Positions 1-8,800 of a stretch of DNA of 39,918 bases are shown here, in pieces; positions within the stretch are counted from its first letter, which is position 1; each line of letters opens with the position of its first letter. The notes beneath the pieces are model-generated. The model saw only the letters and a list, made by a program, of their open reading frames with translations. It had not been told where the DNA came from and did not search any database. The position numbers and the translations under genes were made by a program. The DNA is from Desulfuromonadaceae bacterium (GTDB lineage Bacteria; Desulfobacterota; Desulfuromonadia; Geobacterales; Pseudopelobacteraceae), in NCBI GenBank assembly GCA_028712075.1, contig JAQTQX010000035.1, positions 1 through 39,918 on the forward strand, read 5' to 3'.

Positions 1-58
1 TCAACTTAACTGCTGAATCTTTGAATTCCTGAGTGTACTTCCTTCTGATCGTTGACAT
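1..58 (-). CDS. IS3-family transposase OrfA, N-terminus (cut by window edge)
   Basis: The frame starts at ATG 58-56 behind a strong GGAGGTG ribosome binding site and reads MSTIRRKYTQEFKDSAVKL before leaving the window. This R-R-K-Y-T-x-E-F-K-x-x-A-V-x-L pattern is the start of the helix-turn-helix OrfA (transposase_8 family) of IS3/IS911-type elements, which binds the inverted repeats. In complete elements OrfA is about 90-100 residues and is followed by the DDE integrase-like OrfB through a -1 frameshift. Neither OrfB nor the frameshift site is visible here. Confidence 0.8.
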   Translation of the reverse strand, partial: MSTIRRKYTQEFKDSAVKL

Positions 59-126
59 GAACACCTCCGTTGAGGGGTACTAAAACCCGCTCTTAAAAAT
101 GTGTCCATATATTTCTTACCACGTCA
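1..126 (-). mobile_element. IS3-family insertion sequence, left end (partial)
   Basis: Read on the minus strand, the element starts with TGACGTGG at 126 and continues through a TGGACAC block (107-101) before the transposase start at 58. This resembles my recollection of the IS3-subgroup terminal inverted repeat, which starts TGA and carries GTGGACACG about 20 bases in. The junction at 126/127 coincides exactly with the point where an hsdR reading frame begins. The rest of the element, the other inverted repeat and one target duplication lie outside the window. IS3 family is well supported by the encoded OrfA start. The exact boundary is inferred. Confidence 0.7.
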
Positions 127-387
127 TATGACGCTCTAGCAGAGAACGCAAGTGCAGTTGATGCAATGGGTAACGATGCTCTCAAGATAATTGCCCACGA
201 ATTGCTGACTGGCCTCAAGAGCAACATCACTGTTGACTGGTCGCACCGTGAAAGCGCACGGGCGCGGATGCGGGTGTTGGTCAAACGTATTCTCCGTAAA
301 TACGGCTATCCGCCTGACCTTCAGGATGCTGCTGTACAGACGGTACTGCAACAGGCTGAGGCGTTGTCGGCGACGTGGAGTCGATAG
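127..387 (+). pseudogene. hsdR: Type I restriction enzyme HsdR, C-terminal remnant cut by the IS
   Basis: The open frame from the IS junction reads YDALAENASAVDAMG and continues to the stop at 385-387. The recognisable stretch VLVKRILRKYGYPPDLQDAA followed by a V-L-Q-Q-A-E-A-L tail is the conserved C-terminal helical domain of HsdR, the ATP-dependent translocase/nuclease subunit of type I restriction-modification enzymes. Family members usually have an F before YDAL, so homology begins exactly where the insertion sequence ends. Only about 86 codons of a ~1000-codon gene are present. The 5' part should lie beyond the left edge on the other side of the element. There is no start codon with a ribosome binding site, so this piece is unlikely to be translated alone. 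No hsdM or hsdS is in the window. Confidence 0.82.
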
Positions 388-424
388 GCGAGGTTTCAAA
401 AATTACCCGATCATAAAGATTTTG

Positions 425-453
425 TTGCACTTTATCAAAATACATTGTAAAAG
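425..453 (+). promoter_or_regulatory. Candidate sigma-70 promoter for rpsF operon
   Basis: A TTGCAC box at 425-430 and a TAAAAG box at 448-453 are separated by 17 bases, about 90 bases before rpsF. The -10 box matches consensus at four of six positions, so the call is tentative. Confidence 0.4.
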
Positions 454-495
454 ACTTGTTCTTTTAAAGACGGCACGTTATGCCGAAATCTCCTT

Positions 496-515
496 GCTCC
501 GGGTAGGACCGGGGC
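496..515 (+). promoter_or_regulatory. Hairpin in rpsF 5' UTR, candidate S6:S18 autoregulatory leader
   Basis: GCTCCGG (496-502) pairs over all seven positions (one G-T) with CCGGGGC (509-515) around a GTAGGA loop. The hairpin sits about 25 bases upstream of the rpsF start and just before its GAGGAGG ribosome binding site. Many bacteria control rpsF-rpsR by binding the S6:S18 complex to a CCG-containing hairpin in this leader. Position and CCG content fit, but I cannot verify the exact motif by eye. Confidence 0.38.
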
Positions 516-541
516 TCGAATCCGTGAGGAGGATTACCAAC

Positions 542-925
542 ATGAGGAAGTACGAAACAATTTTCATCCTCCATCCTGAACTGAGCGAAGATGACATCAA
601 GACTGTCACTACCAAGGCTCAGGACGTCATCTCGTCATACAAGGGCGAGTGTTTCAGGATGGATGACTGGGGTGTCAGGAAACTGGCCTATCCCATCAAG
701 AAGTCTGCCCGAGGCCGTTACTATTATCTCCGCTTTGATGGAAACAGTGCTCTTATTGCTGAACTTGAGCGGCGTTTAAGGCTCGACGACAAGGTATTAC
801 GCTACCAGAGCGTTAATATCACCGACCAGCCGGAGCGCATTGTGCCTGAGAAGAAAGTCGAACCGGAAATCATGCCGGAAGAGACGATGGAAGAAACCAC
901 TGCCGCTGAAGAAGCCGCAGAATAA
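542..925 (+). CDS. rpsF: Ribosomal protein S6
   Basis: 127 aa. S6 is a 30S subunit protein that pairs with S18 at the platform and binds 16S rRNA. The start [14 protein letters not shown], the central [14 protein letters not shown] segment and the YYYLRF strand are typical of the ferredoxin-like S6 fold. The C-terminal ~30 residues are acidic and Glu-rich, a common variable tail in proteobacterial S6. ATG 542 follows GAGGAGG at a suitable distance; an open frame extends much farther upstream but has no homology there. It is the first gene of an operon with rpsR 23 bases downstream, then a DUF2232 gene and rplI. Confidence 0.97.
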   Translation: MRKYETIFILHPELSEDDIKTVTTKAQDVISSYKGECFRMDDWGVRKLAYPIKKSARGRYYYLRFDGNSALIAELERRLRLDDKVLRYQSVNITDQPERIVPEKKVEPEIMPEETMEETTAAEEAAE

Positions 926-948
926 ATTTTTCTGAAGGAGATATACTC

Positions 949-1302
949 ATGAGTGACGAAAGACCAGCATCCACATCTTCATACCAGCGACCCGCATCTG
1001 CGGGGCAGCGTCCATCCGGTCCCGGACAACGTCCAGCCGGCGGCCCTGGCGGACAGGGGGGCCCGCGGAAGAGACGTCCGTTCCAGCGCCGTAAAGTGTG
1101 CCGCTTCTGCGCAGAAAAGAATCTTGTTATCGACTACAAAGAACCACGTACACTGCGCTTTTTCATTACCGAACGCGGCAAGATCGTGCCGCGCAGGATT
1201 TCCGGTAACTGTGCCGCCCATCAGCGCCATATTACTGAGGCCATCAAACGGGCACGCAACATTGCTCTTCTGCCGATTGCCGCTAATCACGCTGTAAACT
1301 GA
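949..1302 (+). CDS. rpsR: Ribosomal protein S18 with long N-terminal extension
   Basis: 117 aa, while S18 is usually 75-85. The S18 core starts near residue 45 at [10 protein letters not shown], continues with [16 protein letters not shown] and ends in [14 protein letters not shown], all family hallmarks for the S6 partner that binds the 30S platform. The first ~42 residues are a low-complexity Pro/Gly/Gln/Ser/Arg extension. The start at 949 is set by AAGGAG eight bases upstream, so the extension is probably translated. The two Cys near the core start plus the later C are the potential metal-ligand cysteines seen in some S18 proteins. Confidence 0.97.
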   Translation: MSDERPASTSSYQRPASAGQRPSGPGQRPAGGPGGQGGPRKRRPFQRRKVCRFCAEKNLVIDYKEPRTLRFFITERGKIVPRRISGNCAAHQRHITEAIKRARNIALLPIAANHAVN

Positions 1303-1312
1303 TTTGATCTGG

Positions 1313-2278
1313 ATGGACAGCAGTGCATCATCCGCCGGTCCCGCCCTGCGCGATCGCCTGAAGGCGTCGCTGCTTGGCGTGGTCAGCTCGTTTGTTTTAT
1401 TTGCAGCATATCTGGCGGTACCGCCAATCGGAATTTTTTCCGGAATACTGGCTCCGTTTCCTGCATCATATAATCGCCTGCTACATGGACGGATGTCGGC
1501 GCTGATTGTGTTGCTTGGTGCAGCAACTGCAACTACAGCGCTCTTTGGCATTATTGCCGGCGCCCTGTATCTCGGCATATGCGGCATCATCGGCTTTGTC
1601 ATGCCAGAGTTCCTGTTGCGCGGCACCAGCGGCAGTCGGGCTCTTTTATGGACGACTGCTGCCAACCTGCTGCTGTTTGTGCTTGCCTTTGTCGCTTACA
1701 GCACCGTTTCCGGAACGAATCTGCCACAGTTGGTTACTGCGGAGATTTCCGACAGCATGAACCAGGCTGTGGCTATCTACGAAAAAGCCGGAGTAACCGG
1801 TGAAGACCTCGATATCCTCAAAAGTTCCATGGCTACAGGGGCCTCCCTTATCTCCCGGTTATACCCGGCTCTTGTGACGGCTCTCCTTGTCGGTATCGCG
1901 GGATGCAACCTGGCTTTGATTAAGAAAACTTCGGCACGATTTTCCCTTCTGGAACCGATCGATGATTTCAGCACCTTCCGAACTCCTGATCGCCTTGTCT
2001 GGGTTCTTATTGCCGCCGGCTTTGCCCTGTTGCTACCTAGCTCGATACTAACGACACCGGCGCTCAATATTTTGATGATTACTTTGCTGCTTTACTTTAT
2101 ACAGGGCATGTCAGTCGTGAGCGCAGTGATTTCAAGGAATTCAATTTCCGCATTTGTGCGGGTAATTTTGTATGCCTTACTGATAATTCAACCGTACCTT
2201 CTGGCGCTTGTGGCCGGAGTCGGATTATTTGATCTCTGGGTTGACTTCAGAACCCCGAAAACACAGGAAAACCTGTAA
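1313..2278 (+). CDS. DUF2232 (YybS-like) multi-pass membrane protein
   Basis: About 321 aa. The protein is hydrophobic with roughly eight predicted membrane segments, including FVLFAAYLAVPPIGIFSGIL near the start and a long C-terminal hydrophobic pair around residues 225-310. A soluble loop near residues 145-185 separates the halves. DUF2232/YybS proteins commonly lie between rpsR and rplI in Gram-positives and in Geobacter relatives; an ECF-transporter S-component-like fold has been suggested but the function is not established. I chose ATG 1313 over TTG 1304, though neither has a clear ribosome binding site. The gene starts 10 bases after rpsR stops, so translational coupling is likely. Confidence 0.85.
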   Translation: MDSSASSAGPALRDRLKASLLGVVSSFVLFAAYLAVPPIGIFSGILAPFPASYNRLLHGRMSALIVLLGAATATTALFGIIAGALYLGICGIIGFVMPEFLLRGTSGSRALLWTTAANLLLFVLAFVAYSTVSGTNLPQLVTAEISDSMNQAVAIYEKAGVTGEDLDILKSSMATGASLISRLYPALVTALLVGIAGCNLALIKKTSARFSLLEPIDDFSTFRTPDRLVWVLIAAGFALLLPSSILTTPALNILMITLLLYFIQGMSVVSAVISRNSISAFVRVILYALLIIQPYLLALVAGVGLFDLWVDFRTPKTQENL

Positions 2279-2310
2279 TTACTCAACAGGCTCGAAAGGA
2301 GAAGAAAAGA

Positions 2311-2754
2311 ATGAAAGTAATTCTGAATGAGAACATTGAAACATTGGGTCACATTGGTGACATCGTGAAGGTAGCTCCCGGATATGCTCGCAACTACCTG
2401 CTCCCGAAAAAACTGGCAATTGTTGCCACCGACAAGAATGCAAAAGCTCTTGAACACGCGAAACGCCAGATGGTGTACAAGAAGAACAAGGCTCTTGAGG
2501 CTGCTAAAAACCTTGGGGCAAAACTTGAGGCTCTTGCGATTGTCCTTACCCACAAAGCGGGCGATGAAGGCAAATTGTTCGGCTCTGTTACTAATATGGA
2601 CGTCGCTGCTTTTCTCAAAGCCAATGGTTTTGATATTGATCGCAAAAACATCGTTCTTGCCGATGCCATCAAGCAGACCGGTGAATTTACCGCAACGTTA
2701 AAACTTCACCCTGAGGTTACCGCAACGCTTAAAATCACTGTTGCTGCCGCATAA
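2311..2754 (+). CDS. rplI: Ribosomal protein L9
   Basis: 147 aa, the usual length. L9 binds 23S rRNA with its N-domain and projects from the 50S subunit through a long central helix. The start MKVILNENIETLGHIGDIV, the GYARNYLLPKKLA signature and a Lys/Ala-rich connecting helix (residues ~45-75) are diagnostic; the C-terminal domain ends TLKITVAAA. A strong AAGGAG lies upstream of ATG 2311. It is the last gene of the rpsF operon, 32 bases after the DUF2232 gene, and is followed by a strong terminator. Confidence 0.97.
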   Translation: MKVILNENIETLGHIGDIVKVAPGYARNYLLPKKLAIVATDKNAKALEHAKRQMVYKKNKALEAAKNLGAKLEALAIVLTHKAGDEGKLFGSVTNMDVAAFLKANGFDIDRKNIVLADAIKQTGEFTATLKLHPEVTATLKITVAAA

Positions 2755-2771
2755 TTCAGGCGTCATCCTCC

Positions 2772-2810
2772 AAAAAAGCCCGCGGATTTCTGATCCGCGG
2801 GCTTTTTTTT
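2772..2810. terminator. Bidirectional rho-independent terminator
   Basis: GCCCGCGGAT (2778-2787) pairs perfectly with ATCCGCGGGC (2793-2802) around TTCTG. Eight T follow on the plus strand and six A precede it, so it can end both the rpsF-rplI operon and the converging 2892-aa gene, whose stop is 25 bases away. Confidence 0.93.
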
Positions 2811-2834
2811 GACCAAGTTGGTAGCACTTCTTTA

Positions 2835-5800
2835 CTATTTGATCACCCTGATAATATCCACCCCTTCAAACATTACCGATCCGACTTTCCCTGTCACATG
2901 AACCGGCACATGTTCTCCTTGCGGAAGTACCGCGATGACGCTGTCCCGCCGGAACTTGACCGTCAGTTCATCCGCATCTTCCCCATGACTGATGGAAACG
3001 GGCGAGGCTTGCGCCGGAACCGTTCCTTCAAGACGGATCGATGAGATATCAATGTCGGCAGCCTTGTATCCGTGAGGAAGTTCTATCTCGACCTTTACCC
3101 ATTTCCCCTCGCTCTTCCTGTTAAGAGTTTCCGGATCGAATTCAATCTCGGCCTTGATGGTTGATTGCATAATGTGGGTTGTGAAAGTTGCCATGTTCAT
3201 CCATTGGCCATAGCGGTCGCCGTCAAAGGCCCGAGCCCGCCAACTGTATAACGTGTTATCGGCCAGCGCGCTGCCGAGGGTTGCGGCGGTTTTGGCCGAT
3301 ATCCCCTCTGAAATGCCGCTGATCGATGTGATCAATAAGTTGTTGCTGTACACCTCGAAATCATAGGTCAGTCCGGCGCTATCCGGATCAAGCGCATTCA
3401 CAACCTCAAGCGCGGGAGTCAGAGTTGAAAGTGTTGTGCCTTCGGCTGGAGCCGAGAGTTGCGGCGCTCCAGGGGCATCATTGGCGGTATTCACCATGAA
3501 CGATGCCGTTGGAATCCAGCTGCTGTACAGCGATCCGTCGTTGGCACGAGCTCGCCAGAAGTAGGTCTGATTTTCCGCAAGCGCGACCGGCACGGTCCAC
3601 CCGGTTACCGAAGCGGTTTCGGCAACCGAACCCGATTGTGAGACAAGGTTGGTCAGCGCTGCATCGGTATAGATCTCGAACTCATAGGTGAGGATATCCT
3701 TGTCGAGATCGGTCGAATTATGAACCGACAAGGTCGGCGTAAACAGGCTCACCCCTGCTCCGTTTGATGGATTGGCAAGGATCGGTGTTGCAGGAGGATC
3801 ATTGACCGTGTTGACAACAAACTCGGAGACCGCCGACCAGGGGCTGTCGGCGCTGCCGTCGCTTGATTTGACGCGGAGATAATAGGGCGTGTTGTCTGCA
3901 AGGCCGCTCAAATGCCAAAGTGTTGTTGCCTGTCCTTCAGTTACGGCGCCTGAACGGATTATGCCGGTTGAGTCGAAGGTCGGCGCCGTATCAACTTCGA
4001 TGTAATAGAGAAGCGACGTTGAATCGGGGTCGGTGCTGTTGGTGACAGTGACATCGGTTGCCAGCGCGGTGACCGTTGTACCGTTAACCGGCGATATGAC
4101 CACCGGAGCTGTCGGAGCATTATTGGCGGTATTTACCAGGAAGCGTGCCGTGGTGGACCATGGCCCTTCCGTCAGCCAGTCGTCGGCCTGTGACCGCCAG
4201 TAATACCAGCCGTTCTCCTGAAGATTTACCGGTACGGTCCAAGATGTTGTCCCTTGTCCCCCTGCGACCCCTATGGTGGATGCTACAATCCGGGTGAATT
4301 CGGGATCGAGTGCCACGGCAAAGTTGTAGGTCAGGTCTGTGCTGTCCGGGTCCGTAGCGTTGGTGGCCGTCAGCACCGGAAACATCAAGGCGACTGACGT
4401 CCCTTCCGCAGGGCTGGAAACTGTCGGCGCAGTGGGAGGATCATTGACGGTGTTGACCCGGAAGGAGGCTTGTGGCATCCAGAGACTGTAAAGACGACCG
4501 TCATAGGCCCTCACCCGCCAGAAGTAGCTTTGGTTTTCCGTCAGCGGAGCCGGTACGGACCATGATGTAGCACCGGTTGTTTCGGGGATAGTTACCGAAA
4601 TAACCAGATTTGTCAGACCGATGTCGGAGAATATTTCAAATTCATAGCTAAGTTTGTCGTCGTTGGGATCGGCTGCGTTGCTCAGCATCAGCACCGGAGT
4701 GAGAGTATCCACATCGGAACAGTTAGCTGGGCTGATCAACACCGGTGCGGACGGCGCCCCTTCCACCCGGAAGTAGCTTCCCGCAAGGGTTTCTTCCACG
4801 CCGTTGATGGTCGCTCGCAGGACGACGAGGTAATCTTTGGCGCTATAGTTGGTGGTGTCGATATTCCCACTATTCGTGGCGGTGGCCCCCATGGCAAGCG
4901 TCGCCTGATCCGAGATGGTGTTGTATACAGTCTGTTCGGCCATATTGACCGTCTTGATGGAAAGTGGAACGTTGACAAGATCAACATTGCCGGTATTGGT
5001 TACCCGGTATGAAACGGAAACCGGCTCTCCGGTCAGGATGCTCTGCTTGTCGAGCGTAATGGTTCCTTTCAGGAGCGCGGCAGGGGTGGTAGGGCTGTTG
5101 ATCATCAAATTGCACGTTTTTTTGACCACCACCGAACCGGACGGGTCAAGAATCTGAAGAGTGATGAGGTAGGTTCCCGCTGGATACGTACCGCTGTTCC
5201 AGTAATTTTTGTTCGTGACTATCTGGCTCTGAACAAGAGCTGGAATTGCTGCTGTAGCCGAATGCACCGCCTGTCCCTGACTATTGGTAACGATGATCAG
5301 GGTGGAAAGGTTTTCCCTCGTAGAAGCGGCGGAGACTGTAGCGGTCAGCGTCACCTGTTCATTCGGGTTATAGGAGGCCTTATCCGTCACTATGGTGCCG
5401 TTGACGCTGCTGTCGGCTGCAAGAACGGTATAATCAACTGTCTTCGTCAATGTCAGGTTCAAGTCACCGCTCATGGTCGCCGTGTACGTGGTAGCGCCAC
5501 TAATCTGCCGGGTATATTGCAGAATCCTGGACTCTCCAACGGGCACTGTAACAGCCTGATCGCCGATAACGTTGCCACTGTCATCCACGATATGAACGGT
5601 GGCTGTCGCATCCACCTTACCGTTGTTGGTGAGTGTTATTGATACGGTGAATGGTACATTGGCCACCGTATCCGGCGCGGAGAGGGTTGCGGTCAACACA
5701 GGACTGGCAACTTCGTACTGGTCGGCAATATCGGCCAGCGAGATCGAATTTTGCGTTACCGAGCCTGTAAGCTGGTAGATGCCGTCGTTGCCCGCCGTGG

Positions 5801-8800
5801 TGGTTAAACTAAACGGATGAGCGCTGTTGGCGGAAAGATCGAAGGCTTCGCTGGAGGGCGTTGCCACGCCCGTTCCCTGGACACGTGAGGTAAGCCCGGT
5901 TGCGGCGATGCTTGACAGGTTCTTGGCCTCGCCGGTTATGGTTACGGCTTCGCCGGGACGGTAGATTTTCTTATCCGGAGTAAGGGTCATCTGGATGTTG
6001 CCCTGCTCCACGTAGAATGGATACACGGCGGAGGCAACGGTCTGGCCGGTGCTGGAGGTAAGTGTGCCTTCAAGGTAGAACTTGCCGGTCATGCCGAGGG
6101 TGCCGATGGTATGGTTCAGTTGATTAGCAACACTCTGTGTCAGAGTAGCAGGAACGTCAGTTTGCCAGAGTATTTCACCGGGATCGCTCTCATAGGTAAC
6201 GGAAACATCATGAAGCAACGGCGTAACGTTGGTATCGGAAGTGGCAAGTGTGGACTCGATTTCGATCCAGCGTGCCGCCGGACTGGTCACGGCGGAGCCG
6301 CTGGCGGTCAGGTAATCGCTCCATGTGGAGTTGGCAAGACCGGCTTCGGCTTCGGCTGTGCGGGTACGGAACTTGATGGAGGTGCCGACCGGCTGGGTGG
6401 AGGAATGGAGGAGTTTGCCCCACTGAGAACCCGGAGCCCCGCTGTCAAATTTAAGCGTTATTGTGCCATTTCCGGTATACGTCCCTTTGTTGGTATAGAA
6501 ACGGTCAAGATCAACTTTGATCATGGGTATGTTATCTTGTGATAATGTATATAGAGATATCCCACCCGGACTGGTTGGAAATCCGGATCTTGAATGCTGA
6601 GTATTCCACTGAGATCCATTCCAGTAATCACTAAAAGCGGTGTTACCTTCTCTCCTTAAACGGAACTGTCCTGAGTCTGAGGCATAAGGGAGATCACCGG
6701 ACATCAGGTATGCACCGTTTATTTGTGAAAGACTGACAACAAACTCTCCACCCGCACGGGATAGATCGTGCGATTGGCGATTAATATAAATAGATGAATT
6801 TTCAGCTGATACGTCCATGATGTATCTTCCCTGAGGGGATTTTGTAGGTGTGGCCCCATAATTTTTAAAAACGGAAACCGCGTTAAAATCGCCCGAAAGA
6901 GGTGCGCGATAAGTAAGATAATTCGAGGGTGATGCTGACGTGCTAGTCAAATGTATTAGTCCAGAATCTTCTGTAGGTTTAGAACCAGAAGTAACCGTCC
7001 ACCTGTCCTCATTCAACATCCCATCATCAAAATTATCATTCAACGGCAGCAGCCGTACCGAATCCACTGTTTCATTTTTTGTTACAATCCGACCGGAGTT
7101 GACTTTGAAGTTGTCGAAGGCGGCAGTGGCCCCTGGCAAGTTTGTATCGCGGTAGATGCCCATGGAGACAGAACAGGGGCTGGTCAAAGCAGAGGAGGTA
7201 CCACGATTAAATTCAATCCATGACGAACCTCCCCAATAGTAAACTACGACTACATTGCCCGCACGAGTTATCCTGAACTTTCCTGAATTTGAAGAAACCC
7301 CATTTGTGACGTTAGACTGCTGAACACCATCAATAGTAAATTGTGAGGCATATCCTGCAGCTGTATTATTGCCTATACCTGCAGCGCTATTACTAAAGCT
7401 GACATTAATTCCCGCCCCTGTCCACGACGTGCTGTTGTTTGACGTGAAATCCACCTGAATATCAAAATCGCTCTCTAGCAACCACTTGCTTGTAACAATC
7501 GAGGTAACTGGCGCTTGCGTGGTATCAAGAAAAAGCCTTCCGGCCTGAATACTAACAGTGCCGCCGATCCCCCATTTATTCGGATCAATCGCCGCCCCAT
7601 CAAAATCATCATCCGGAATAATCCAGTCATTCACCCCATAAGTATCCACGCCATTACGCACCCCGTTCTGAAAATCCGCCTGCGTCGTCCATGTTTTCGT
7701 CTTTTGCGCACCCGGCCCGGTCGTGACCTTAAGGTGTAGATTACCGCCCGTCAGCGGCGTACCACTGCTGGTCGTGCTGCTGGTTCCTGAGATGTTTTCA
7801 GTCAATAGATAGTTCTGTTTGTCGGTCTGCACCTGAAGTGTGCCCTTCACACCGTTGATAGTGATACCGTTCGGAACAGTCGCTTCTTTGCCGGTTTTGG
7901 TGTCCTTGTAGGTGGCAACCAGATTGTAACTGCCATCCACCGCCCCGGCCGGGATGGCAAGAGCGAGTGATAACGAAGCACCGGCAGTCGCGGTTTCGGT
8001 GCCGGTCGCCTCGACAATAAGCGCGGCTTTGGCGTCATAAAGACTCAAACGATAATGTACCGGTGTATCTACACCGCCGCTGTTGGCGATTAGCGGGTTA
8101 ATAGTTTCTCCGGCAGTGAATGTCGTCTGGAGGGGTGACAGGGAGAGTGACGATTCCATGATCGCCAGTTGTGCTGTCTGTGCTGTCGTAGATCCCGACG
8201 GCAGAGAGATGGTGATACGTGTGCCATGCTGTCCGGCTGTCATGGTTTCCGGAATGGTGAACTGGTAGAGCAATGCGCTGCTATTGCCCACAGCCAAAGC
8301 CGTCAGTGTTTTTGTTTCACTGTATGTTGCGTCCGGCATTGCTGCCATTACGGAAGCGCTCCCGAGATCGAAACGCCCGGTGTTGCGCACGGTAACGGTT
8401 AAGCTAGCCGTCCCTCTGATCCGGTGCGAGGCGTCGTCGTAGAGAGCAGAGATGGCAAGACTGTTCGGCAATGCTATGTCCGTCGCCTGTCCGGGCTTTG
8501 TTTCGTCGCTCTGTACATAGCTCAGCGTGTAGGTGCCGAACTTGAGAGCAGGGATAGAGAGCGATGTCGCGATGGTTTTGTTCTCTCCCAGCACGAGGCT
8601 AAAGCTCTGCGTTGCGGTAGAGACGATCTGCCCGTCCGGGTCTTTCAGGGTCACGCTAAAGGTTCCGGCGGATACGGCAAGAGTGCCGCTGTTGACGAGG
8701 TTGAACGCCAGCGTATTGTCTCCGGCGGCGAAAGCCGCAGGGAGGACGGGAGTTACTGCAATCTGGCTGACGGTGACGTCAAAGTACTTATACGAATTAC

